52,632 nt of DNA from a virus: positions 1 to 52,632 of IMG/VR virus record IMGVR_UViG_3300010391_000066; one strand, written 5' to 3'. Numbering within the stretch: position 1 is the first letter of the stretch; every line of letters begins with the position of its first letter. Of the stretch, positions 47,045 to 52,632 are shown one piece after another. Under the pieces are notes generated by a model. That model saw nothing but the letters and a program-made list of their open reading frames with translations, was not told where the DNA came from and did not search any database. The translations under genes were made by a program, and so were the position numbers.

Positions 47045-47656
47045 TCAGCCCCGGAAGCCAACAATCTTCTCCCACGCGCGGACACCCTCATGCCCACACT
47101 CTGGGCAATCAATGTAGGGAGTATGATCTCCATCTTCATTCACTGGGAACTTAGTCATTCCTAAGATACGGTGCCCACAACCCCCATCATTAGAGCGGCA
47201 CTGAGCTTCCCAATCAATCTCCACAGGGAACTCCTTCCCAATGTTATTGATGACAGCATCGGCGCACCAATCATGATAGGCATCCCCAATGGGGGGTATA
47301 CCCTTCACCCCTAGGACCCTGGCAAACTTCTGAGCCATCGATGTCTTCCCAATGGATGCACCAGTCTTGAAGTCCTTCTGGTCAAACAACGTATTGTTCA
47401 CCTGATTGTACTTCAACAGGCGCTCCCCCCCGCCACTTTTAATGACACAGGAGAAGGTGATATTGAGCGCTCCCTTCTGGGTGCTCCCAAACCTCACTGG
47501 CTGTAACAACCCCAGCTCATCAGGGAATTGCCCATCCACCAATGTTGCCTTATACTTCCCCTTCCGCAGATTCGTAAGCTGCGGCTTCTCATCCACCAAC
47601 TCCTCAGGACTCCCCACATCGGGATTCCTCAAATTCAAACCACTTAAATTAGCCAT
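47045..47656 (-). CDS. DUF669-like single-stranded DNA-binding candidate, 203 aa
   Basis: Start taken at the ATG after AAAGAGGAGATC. The fold pattern LTNLRKGKYKATLVDGQFPD and later GERLLKYNQVNNTLFDQKDF then FARVLGVKGIPP resembles phage DUF669/OB-like proteins coded near recombination genes. C-terminal CRSNDGGCGHRI and YIDCPECGHEGV make a zinc domain. Its neighbours (Sak4-like, Cas4-like) support a recombination role. Hairpin 47030-47053 overlaps its 3' end. Confidence 0.5.
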   Translation of the reverse strand: MANLSGLNLRNPDVGSPEELVDEKPQLTNLRKGKYKATLVDGQFPDELGLLQPVRFGSTQKGALNITFSCVIKSGGGERLLKYNQVNNTLFDQKDFKTGASIGKTSMAQKFARVLGVKGIPPIGDAYHDWCADAVINNIGKEFPVEIDWEAQCRSNDGGCGHRILGMTKFPVNEDGDHTPYIDCPECGHEGVRAWEKIVGFRG

Positions 47657-47859
47657 TCTCTTTGATCTCCTCTTTCTCTTTGTTTGTTGGTCACAGCAAT
47701 CCATCCTTTAGATGGATCAAAATCATAACACAAAACTGAGTTCAAAAAACAACTCTCATCCCACTCAAAGGATAGATCTGATCTATCCTTTGTGGAGCGG
47801 CCACAAGCCCCACAAACCCAAATCTGCCCCTCAGGGGCTATGTTATCACCGTCTTGCAT
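47644..47859 (-). CDS. Zinc-ribbon protein, 71 aa
   Basis: IWVCGACGRSTKDRSDLSFE then CFLNSVLCYD: CxxC plus two Cys. It contains the 12-bp perfect hairpin 47766-47792. Overlaps the next gene by 13 bp. No family recognised. Confidence 0.5.
   Translation of the reverse strand: MQDGDNIAPEGQIWVCGACGRSTKDRSDLSFEWDESCFLNSVLCYDFDPSKGWIAVTNKQRERGDQREWLI
47766..47792. repeat. Perfect 12-bp hairpin in the 47644 zinc gene
   Basis: CAAAGGATAGAT, loop CTG, ATCTATCCTTTG, in coding sequence. One of three 12-bp perfect stems in the window. Confidence 0.7.
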
Positions 47860-47893
47860 TTACGCCCACCATATATAAAGGCTAACATCAACA

Positions 47894-48208
47894 TTATCCT
47901 TGAGCCCCAAGCTGCTTCATCTGATACTCCCACTCCACCCTCCGGTCAAGTTCCCTAAACTGATCTGGCGTCATCCCTGCATTATTTGCGTACGCTATTG
48001 TAACACTATAGCCGAAACGGCTTTGATTTGGAAGCTGCTGAGCAACTTGCATCAATCGACGCTCCACCTCAGGGGCAAACTTGTAGCCACCCAACCACCC
48101 CAGCGCACAATATGCATCACCATTAACAAAATCTCCTCTACACTGATTCACCCAGCCATCCCAAATCGACGGTGTCCCATCCCATGGCGAGCTTTGCAAC
48201 TTTGTCAT
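47894..48208 (-). CDS. DUF6197-like protein C, 104 aa
   Basis: SPWDGTPSIWDGW, YCALGWLGGYKFAPE and IAYANNAGMTPDQFRELDRR show the same core as the 46569 protein and the W..G/C.LGAL/ND pattern of the 40793 protein. ATGA overlap with the ATPase gene. Three divergent copies in 8 kb suggest gene expansion. Confidence 0.55.
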   Translation of the reverse strand: MTKLQSSPWDGTPSIWDGWVNQCRGDFVNGDAYCALGWLGGYKFAPEVERRLMQVAQQLPNQSRFGYSVTIAYANNAGMTPDQFRELDRRVEWEYQMKQLGAQG

Positions 48209-49131
48209 CTCGTCTTCTCCCTATTAATCAACCCAATCGCCTCATCCTGGAGCTTTTGATTAAGAAGCAAAAGCTCTAGCGCCGTATTTGACTTTGTGAA
48301 GTCAGTCACCACATAGGCTGGCCTCTTATGAGAGACGACGGAAGGCACCCGAAGGTTAGCAAAAAAAGGGATCGTTGGATTATTAACCCCATAATGTTTG
48401 GCGAGATAAGCTCTTCTCTCAACTCTCTTAGCCTTCCCTGACTCCGAGATCTCCTCAGAGTCAAGATGGATGGTGTGAACAAACCACCCTGGGATATCTG
48501 GCGTCGTGGCCTTCCCAATCATCATTGGTCCATAACAGGGGTCAGTCCGTCCCTCATCAATTGACTTAAGGGCTCTAGCGGTCCAAATTACGTGCTCCAC
48601 CGGCAACAGCTCAGAGATCGTAACCAACTTCTTGGTCCTAGATTGAACAGTCCCATACTCCCTCATCCCCGGTCCTGCAAACTTAGTCTTCCCCGATGTA
48701 AACATCAACCCAGCGGCGGAAGCCTCCCCCTTTCCCCCCAAAATCCTTCCAAGGGCTGATAGCTCAAGAACCTCATCCATCAACGTTCCACTCATCGATG
48801 TTAGACCCTCAAACGCATAAACCCCAATCTTGTGGAGATCAGCTAATGGTGTGAGCAGGATGGGTGATTGAGGGTCCCCAACATCTTTTGGCCAGTACCC
48901 CCTAGCTGCCAACTCAAGAGTCTCCAACCTTGCATCTTGACTGACCACCCAAACATCCAAAATCCCCATCCTCACCGCAGTGAGATGATAAGAACCACCC
49001 CCATCTGTCGTCACCAATCTACTCTTCTTCCCCCCACTCATCTGATTAACGGCAAGGGCGAACTGCTCTATCCAAGAGGTCTTTCCCTCCCCCGTATCAC
49101 TATAAATACACCAACTACAATTTGCTGGCAT
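48205..49131 (-). CDS. RecA/Sak4-like AAA ATPase, 308 aa
   Basis: YSDTGEGKTSWIEQFALAV is a P-loop with strand and helix. KSRLVTTDGGGSYHL and ILLTPLADLHKIGVYAFEGL are the second-strand and Walker B regions of phage Sak4/AAA_24 type ATPases. These act in single-strand annealing or recombination-dependent replication, consistent with the Cas4-like nuclease gene nearby. GGAGG lies 9 nt before the ATG. Function assigned by motif only. Confidence 0.6.
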   Translation of the reverse strand: MPANCSWCIYSDTGEGKTSWIEQFALAVNQMSGGKKSRLVTTDGGGSYHLTAVRMGILDVWVVSQDARLETLELAARGYWPKDVGDPQSPILLTPLADLHKIGVYAFEGLTSMSGTLMDEVLELSALGRILGGKGEASAAGLMFTSGKTKFAGPGMREYGTVQSRTKKLVTISELLPVEHVIWTARALKSIDEGRTDPCYGPMMIGKATTPDIPGWFVHTIHLDSEEISESGKAKRVERRAYLAKHYGVNNPTIPFFANLRVPSVVSHKRPAYVVTDFTKSNTALELLLLNQKLQDEAIGLINREKTR

Positions 49132-49134
49132 TTT

Positions 49135-49371
49135 TTAATCCTCCTCATTGGACTCATGTGATGAGTCCACAAGCGGCCGCGGTGAGATCTCGACTAGCCA
49201 TCTGTTGTGCAACCCAACAATATGTTTGGCTGTCATTTCAGCCATCATATCTGCCACGATTTCCTCTTCCTTTAACTTTTCACTAGCCATTGGTGTGGAT
49301 CTAATCCACCACCCCCCAATCAAGTAATTCTCAGAGGCTTCCCACTTCTTATTTATGTAATTCTTAGACAC
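49135..49371 (-). CDS. Hypothetical protein, 78 aa
   Basis: Start lies 3 nt after the DUF3310 gene. Helical (EKLKEEEIVADMMAEMTAKH) with a Trp-rich N-terminus. A family C hairpin (TGGACTCAT-GTG-ATGAGTCCA, 49149-49169) encodes its last residues. No family recognised. Confidence 0.5.
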   Translation of the reverse strand: MSKNYINKKWEASENYLIGGWWIRSTPMASEKLKEEEIVADMMAEMTAKHIVGLHNRWLVEISPRPLVDSSHESNEED

Positions 49372-49374
49372 CTA

Positions 49375-49620
49375 TCACCCTCCTTTCTTCTTGAAGCCAA
49401 GCTGGTCGGCAAGCGCCTCAAGAGTAGAGATCTCCCTCTCCAAATACCACTTCGCCTTCTTAAGATCACTCAACTCCTTCCCCTTGTACTTGGCTCTAGC
49501 CAAGTATTTGACCACATTAGCTAACCTAAAACCAAGCCCCCAATCCTCGATCACGTCAATAACCTCATACTTGCCAAAGGTGTAGTGGGGGGGATGGTTG
49601 ATAGGGTCAGCACTCATCAT
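49375..49620 (-). CDS. DUF3310 protein, 81 aa
   Basis: DPINHPPHYTFGKYEVIDVI and FRLANVVKYLARAKYKG followed by LSDLKKAKWYLEREI is the classic DUF3310 core (NHPPHY ... V.KYL.R...K.....DL.KA.WYL). Widespread in phages and sometimes called a nucleotide kinase, though its chemistry is not firmly established. ATGATG start preceded by AGAGGA. Confidence 0.75.
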   Translation of the reverse strand: MMSADPINHPPHYTFGKYEVIDVIEDWGLGFRLANVVKYLARAKYKGKELSDLKKAKWYLEREISTLEALADQLGFKKKGG

Positions 49621-49781
49621 CGAGGTCCTCTTTTGTACACCCATACCCGCTTCGATCCTTTGCCGCTGGAGTTATCGCCAATCCACCATCGCCCAAGCAG
49701 TCAGTCTCACGGAGATGGTCCAGAGATCACGAGACAGTCATCCCAGTCTTGGACTTCGATCAGTGGATCAAGCTTTTTCAT
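49617..49781 (-). pseudogene. Short gene with two in-frame TGA codons
   Basis: ATGA-coupled to the nuclease gene, it reads MKKLDPLIEVQDWDDCLVIS then GPSP, meets TGA, one Asp codon, TGA again, and then continues as LLGRWWIGDNSSGKGSKRVW and VYKRGPR before stopping in an overlap with the DUF3310 start. Both ends obey the overlap pattern of real genes here and the downstream half looks coding. Either an interrupted gene or stop readthrough at both TGAs. Confidence 0.35.
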
Positions 49782-50848
49782 TTAAGGATCTCCTTCTCAA
49801 GCTGATGATTAGGCTTCCTCCACTGATAACCAAACTCAAGAGGGTTCCTACCCGCTTGTCCCCAACAGATGGAGTAAAACTCACACTTTGAATCCCCCCC
49901 AAACCGGCTACACTCATCTGGGTTTTGAGGGAAGTCCCTATCAGCATCCTCCCAAACATTTTCCCACTCCCAACACAACCCCTTCTGAAGGGGTTGTGTC
50001 ACATGAGTCCTTCGCTCTCTCACATTTTTTTCATTAGCACATATCTGACGGATCACTCTCCCCTCAAAAGCAGGATCGGTCATGATAGGCTGAAGTGGTG
50101 AAAATTGAGCCTCCACTGTAGCTTCATCCAATGAAGCTACATGAGACTCCACATCATACACCAATTCCCTATATTTAGAGGTGGGCTTTTCATAAATGAG
50201 AGGGCTCTCGTATCTGCGAGAGCCCAGGGCATCCTTCGTACGCTTACCCTTAGAGATCCCCTCCACCATCACCCCCCTGGCACGATCAACATCATGCCCA
50301 TGGGATAGGAGCCACTGCTTCAAAGCCAGATTCTCAAGGAGAATCTGGAGGTTCTCTTGCCACCCCATCGTCCAACCCCAACTAAACCCACTCGTTGTCT
50401 TTAGCTCATTGACAATGAAAGCCCCATCATGATGCCGTTGGAGGATGAGATCAGGACGAGTCATCAACGCCACCCCCTCCCCAACATCAATTAAGATCTC
50501 TGGCTCAATATCCACTACCTTAAATTCTTGCTGAAGCTTTGGTAGCCGGACCCGTTCATACGCCAAGCCTATCGCCTTGATGAGAGCTTGCTGTTCTACC
50601 ACAACCTGATGTAGGTCTTCCCCATCCAACACAATCTGTTGTGCTTCTTCCTCCATTGGCGTGAAGGATACTCCTTCACTCCTAGCCCAAGCATCCTCTA
50701 TGATGTTGTGGACTGCCGTCCCCACCGCAAAATATTGTGGTGTCTGGAGGGGTTGTAAACCCCTCCCTCCCACCTCATAGCCAATGAAGCGCTTACGCTG
50801 ACAGTTCATCCCAGCGAGATGGCGGGAGCGGTCAGTCAGGATAGTCAT
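49778..50848 (-). CDS. Cas4-like PD-(D/E)XK exonuclease, 356 aa
   Basis: NCQRKRFIGYEVGGRG gives the N-terminal Cys and helix, RPDLILQRHHDGAFIVNELK carries D and ELK of the nuclease core, and the C-terminal CSRFGGDSKCEFYSICW completes four cysteines for an Fe-S cluster, as in Cas4, RecB-type and other PDDEXK_1 nucleases. In phages such proteins process DNA ends for recombination. Contains five perfect hairpins, including the 12-bp one at 49973. Confidence 0.8.
   Translation of the reverse strand: MTILTDRSRHLAGMNCQRKRFIGYEVGGRGLQPLQTPQYFAVGTAVHNIIEDAWARSEGVSFTPMEEEAQQIVLDGEDLHQVVVEQQALIKAIGLAYERVRLPKLQQEFKVVDIEPEILIDVGEGVALMTRPDLILQRHHDGAFIVNELKTTSGFSWGWTMGWQENLQILLENLALKQWLLSHGHDVDRARGVMVEGISKGKRTKDALGSRRYESPLIYEKPTSKYRELVYDVESHVASLDEATVEAQFSPLQPIMTDPAFEGRVIRQICANEKNVRERRTHVTQPLQKGLCWEWENVWEDADRDFPQNPDECSRFGGDSKCEFYSICWGQAGRNPLEFGYQWRKPNHQLEKEILK
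49973..49999. repeat. Perfect 12-bp hairpin, family B copy 2
   Basis: ACACAACCCCTT, loop CTG, AAGGGGTTGTGT, coding for part of the Cas4-like nuclease. The inner 9-bp stem and the loop frame repeat the hairpin at 34953 in a structural gene of the opposite arm. Confidence 0.7.
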
Positions 50849-50866
50849 TTTTTAGCCTTTGAGACA

Positions 50867-51073
50867 TTAGTTCAAACACATCAGTTCCCATTTTAACAGC
50901 TCTTCCCTGTTCTCCCTCGTATACCTCTTCTCCCGCTCGCGCCTGCAAAGCTTACAGATCCTATACTTCTTCAGACCACCATCAATATGATGAGTAGCCC
51001 AATAGATAGTCTCAGGGGCCCAGGGGTGCCCACTCCGGCAATGGGATCTTACTTGCCCTTCACCCTTTGGCAT
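50867..51073 (-). CDS. Zinc-finger (HNH-like remnant) protein, 68 aa
   Basis: HCRSGHPWAPETIYWATHHI and YRICKLCRREREKRYTRENR follow the C..GH...Y...G..R.C..C.R.R..RY pattern of small HNH-associated zinc proteins in phages. No HNH catalytic motif is clear. Start chosen at the ATG inside the previous gene's end (14-bp overlap). Confidence 0.55.
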   Translation of the reverse strand: MPKGEGQVRSHCRSGHPWAPETIYWATHHIDGGLKKYRICKLCRREREKRYTRENREELLKWELMCLN

Positions 51074-51278
51074 CGTCCTGTTCCTTTGTTGGCCGATAAG
51101 AATATAACCATTTGTCAAAAGACTCCACCATTACAAAATCCCTCGGCCTGCCACCCCCAAATCGGACCATCTTCACCTCACCCAACTTCCCCTCATCAAT
51201 CATCCTGCTGAATTGACGTTTGGAGACCCCAACCCTCTGGGCTGCGTGGTCAATACTCATAAAGATTTTGGTTTCCAT
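51060..51278 (-). CDS. Excisionase/HTH_17-like protein, 72 aa
   Basis: MSIDHAAQRVGVSKRQFSRM and IDEGKLGEVKMVRFGGGRPR fit the MerR-type DNA-binding fold (A..VGVSKR.F.RMI.EG.L). AGGAGGGAGCA precedes the ATG. It may be a transcription regulator of the arm. The 44-bp gap upstream contains no other feature. Confidence 0.65.
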   Translation of the reverse strand: METKIFMSIDHAAQRVGVSKRQFSRMIDEGKLGEVKMVRFGGGRPRDFVMVESFDKWLYSYRPTKEQDDAKG

Positions 51279-51322
51279 TGCTCCCTCCTCAAGATTTGGG
51301 TGATCCCCTCAAATCCAATAGC

Positions 51323-51580
51323 CTAAGATTTACAACACGAACACCAGCTCTTGTAGCACCAACTCTTACAAATAGCCGTCTCTGTCTCTCTCATCCCCTC
51401 TTTACAACCCTCCGGTGACTGCTTGACGCAGTCACAAACCCGCAACGGGTTTTTGTGAAGAGGAGCACAAGCCTCTGTAGGTTCTACATGAGGAGGAGGT
51501 GCATCCTGCCATGCAGCTAAAGGAACAAGCGTCAGTGGCAGCATGAAAAAGATGAAAGCTAGGTACCTGATTGTTGGCAC
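51323..51580 (-). CDS. Secreted Cys-rich protein, 85 aa, GTG start
   Basis: AAAAGGAGAAAAA precedes GTG. MPTIRYLAFIFFMLPLTLVP followed by LAAWQ is a signal peptide; the mature part has nine cysteines, ending ICKSWCYKSWCSCCKS. Such density suggests a disulfide-rich secreted or periplasmic peptide. Phage proteins with this layout are rare; a role against competitors or the host envelope is possible. Hairpins at 51415 and 51436 lie in it. Confidence 0.6.
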   Translation of the reverse strand: MPTIRYLAFIFFMLPLTLVPLAAWQDAPPPHVEPTEACAPLHKNPLRVCDCVKQSPEGCKEGMRETETAICKSWCYKSWCSCCKS

Positions 51581-51600
51581 TTTTTCTCCTTTTCTTCCCT

Positions 51601-51633
51601 TTCCCTCTTTGTAATTTCTTCCCTCTTTGTAAT
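51601..51633. repeat. Tandem 15-bp direct repeat (18-bp period)
   Basis: TTCCCTCTTTGTAAT occurs at 51601 and again at 51619. On the minus strand it gives ITKRE repeats in a frame (VDELLNSFITKREEITKRER) that runs into the Cys-rich gene but lacks a start; a 14-codon ATG frame just upstream ends by stop in the overlapping phase. The 51581-51682 stretch therefore looks like a small coiled-coil gene broken by a frameshift. Confidence 0.5.
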
Positions 51634-51682
51634 AAAGCTGTTCAATAGCTCATCAACTCCTTGAGCGCTTCTCTACAACTTT

Positions 51683-51769
51683 TCATGGTTTGCCAAGTCC
51701 AACCTCATTAGCAATAGCTTCAGCTAAAGGCTTCTGCGATGGCTCCACTTGAACAACAGTTCCATTCAA
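51683..51769 (-). CDS. Short peptide, 28 aa, TTG start
   Basis: GGAGGGAGGGAGA precedes TTG, which overlaps the stop of the membrane protein gene. MNGTVVQVEPSQKPLAEAIA and eight more residues. Only the ribosome site supports it. Confidence 0.3.
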   Translation of the reverse strand: MNGTVVQVEPSQKPLAEAIANEVGLGKP

Positions 51770-51936
51770 TCTCCCTCCCTCCAGCGGGAAGCTACGGCTT
51801 CCCGCTTCTCATACTCCCACACAATCTTCCCCCACTCCATCACCTTTAGCACGCCAGCGAACAGTACAAACAAGACTCCTATGATAGAGGCTCCGCCAGC
51901 AACCAAAAATCCAACAAATTCTTGCCACCCAATCAT
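51766..51936 (-). CDS. Membrane protein, 56 aa
   Basis: MIGWQEFVGFLVAGGASIIG continues VLFVLFAGVLKVMEWGKIVW: one membrane helix then a charged tail. Ribosome site AGAGGATTAAAAG. Perfect 10-bp hairpin (51783-51806) inside the tail. It may be a holin/antiholin-type peptide but lies far from the lysis cassette. Confidence 0.55.
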   Translation of the reverse strand: MIGWQEFVGFLVAGGASIIGVLFVLFAGVLKVMEWGKIVWEYEKREAVASRWREGD

Positions 51937-52101
51937 CTTTTAATCCTCTTGGAGTGCTAAGAGCACTCCATATTATGCCGCTGTAGCGGGCGCAAATTTC
52001 TGGCCCGCTACAGTCCCAAAGAGTTTTGCCTTTAAACTACCACGAGCCCCTCAAAGAGGCTCAGCGGGTGGGACTACTCACCCACATCCCCTCAGGAACG
52101 T
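51937..52101. other. Gap with two perfect hairpins, no clear gene
   Basis: Hairpins at 51950-51970 (9 bp, loop AAG) and 51981-52013 (11 bp, 11-nt loop) occupy most of this stretch. No frame has a start plus ribosome site. Confidence 0.5.
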
Positions 52102-52392
52102 CTAATCAATCTGCTCCCCGGTCCATCCATGTGCTAGGCGTCGTTGCCGCCGCCCATTCCGCCGCCTCCGTTCACGCAACAGGCGCAACTCAACTTGCGC
52201 CTGTCGTCCCATCAACGCCTTAAGTTCGGCTTCCCACCCGCGCCAGAATACTTCCAACCTTTCGTGGGCGGTCATACAGTACTCACAATACTCTGGACGT
52301 TCTTCTGACGCCCACACTGGAAACATCTCCCCACATCCTGAGCACAACATTTCAACTACACCACTAGCATAATAGTCATAGGGTTGTATCAT
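52102..52392 (-). CDS. Zinc-finger protein with basic tail, 96 aa
   Basis: AGGAGCTAAA precedes the ATG, in an ATGA overlap with the Ala-rich ORF. MLCSGCGEMFPVW and YCEYCMTAHERLEVFWRGW form a CxxC/CxxC zinc site, followed by a helical, very basic end (LRLLRERRRRNGRRQRRL). Probably binds nucleic acid. The frame is open further upstream but only through low-complexity sequence, so the inner ATG is preferred. Hairpin at 52179. Confidence 0.6.
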   Translation of the reverse strand: MIQPYDYYASGVVEMLCSGCGEMFPVWASEERPEYCEYCMTAHERLEVFWRGWEAELKALMGRQAQVELRLLRERRRRNGRRQRRLAHGWTGEQID

Positions 52393-52632
52393 TTTAGCTC
52401 CTCTGGGAATTTTAAAGAAGAAGTTATAGACCACGCGGCAATCTTTGGTAGTTTCACCTCCCCTGCCGACGCCGCCGCCGCCTCCGCCGCCGCCGCCGCC
52501 GCCCTCGCCACCTCCCTCGCCGCCTCCGCCGCCCACGCCGCCTCCCTCCTCAACTCCACCACCGCCGCCGCCTCCCTCCTCAACTCCACCACCGCCGCCG
52601 CCTCCGCCGCCCACGCCGCCCACGCCGCCGCC
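52389..52632 (-). CDS. Ala-rich repeat protein, 5' end beyond the right edge
   Basis: The frame is open to the edge of the window and reads WAAWAAEAAAVVELRREAAA then a second VVELRREAA unit, then WAAEAAREVARAAAAAAEAA and a normal-looking end (GEVKLPKIAAWSITSSLKF). These are Ala-rich helical repeats built on tandem DNA repeats; only the C-terminal part is here. Real coding is likely because it ends ATGA on a good ribosome site for the next gene. Confidence 0.5.
   Translation of the reverse strand, partial: AAAWAAWAAEAAAVVELRREAAAVVELRREAAWAAEAAREVARAAAAAAEAAAASAGEVKLPKIAAWSITSSLKFPEELK
52541..52600. repeat. Perfect 30-bp tandem repeat in GCC-rich tract at the right edge
   Basis: Two exact 30-bp copies (52541-52570 and 52571-52600) within a tract of CCGCCG-type sequence from about 52465 to the edge. 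Such sequence breaks short-read assemblies, which may explain why the window stops here. Confidence 0.85.

Noticed and set aside
42371-51806. CRISPR array suggested by many short palindromes
   Set aside because: The palindromes differ in sequence, are unevenly spaced and sit inside genes; there are no repeat-spacer units.
1-52632. Whole-genome reassignment of TGA to a sense codon
   Set aside because: Dozens of genes stop cleanly at TGA in ATGA overlaps with the next gene, and no tRNA with anticodon TCA was found in the window.

Overview
The window looks like most of the genome of a short-tailed (podovirus-like) double-stranded DNA phage of a bacterium. It has terminase, portal, scaffold and major capsid genes, then three adaptor/nozzle-like genes, tail-fibre-like proteins and three large ejection-type internal proteins, followed by a holin/endolysin pair. 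There is no tape-measure or sheath gene. The host cannot be named from the sequence. Genes use ordinary bacterial Shine-Dalgarno sites, with a few consensus -35/-10 promoters placed so close to the start codon that the mRNA would be leaderless. GC is about half, and genes are tightly packed with ATGA, TAATG and TAGTG stop/start overlaps.

Layout. Bases 1-80 are a scrap of a bacterial heavy-metal P-type ATPase, not phage. Bases 187-3568 hold small plus-strand genes: a tandem duplicate pair, a helix-turn-helix protein, membrane micropeptides, two proteins with Tat-like signals and a degraded methyltransferase. Bases 3.6-9.9 kb hold packaging: a candidate small terminase with a DnaJ-type zinc finger, and a large terminase whose ATPase half carries a full LAGLIDADG intein and whose nuclease half is a separate gene beyond a zinc-ribbon ORF. 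Bases 9.9-18.3 kb hold the head: portal, an AT-rich metallopeptidase moron, a promoter-driven set of microproteins, an initiator-like tRNA-Met, scaffold, capsid and decoration proteins. Bases 18.3-26.6 kb hold fibre and host-interaction proteins, including a new-looking repeat protein. Bases 26.6-33.8 kb hold the tail adaptors, a large beta-rich tail protein, a metallophosphoesterase, a JAMM protease and a fibre. Bases 33.9-39.3 kb hold ejection proteins and lysis.

From 39.3 kb to the right edge almost everything is on the minus strand: many 40-90 aa zinc ribbons, small helix-turn-helix proteins, three related DUF6197-like proteins, a UDG-exonuclease-polymerase A fusion, a RecA/Sak4-like ATPase, a Cas4-like exonuclease, a DUF3310 protein, a lipoprotein and a secreted Cys-rich protein. 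No helicase or primase is visible, so the replication arm probably continues past the right edge, which ends in GCC-rich repeats inside an open Ala-rich ORF.

The most unusual property is genome-wide. I found about fifty perfect inverted repeats (stem 9-12 bp, usually 3-5 nt loop) spread through genes on both arms, against one or two expected by chance. They are mostly unrelated in sequence, but a few families recur, and I saw none in the intein or in the 18.3-24.6 kb fibre module. This is the best candidate here for something undescribed.
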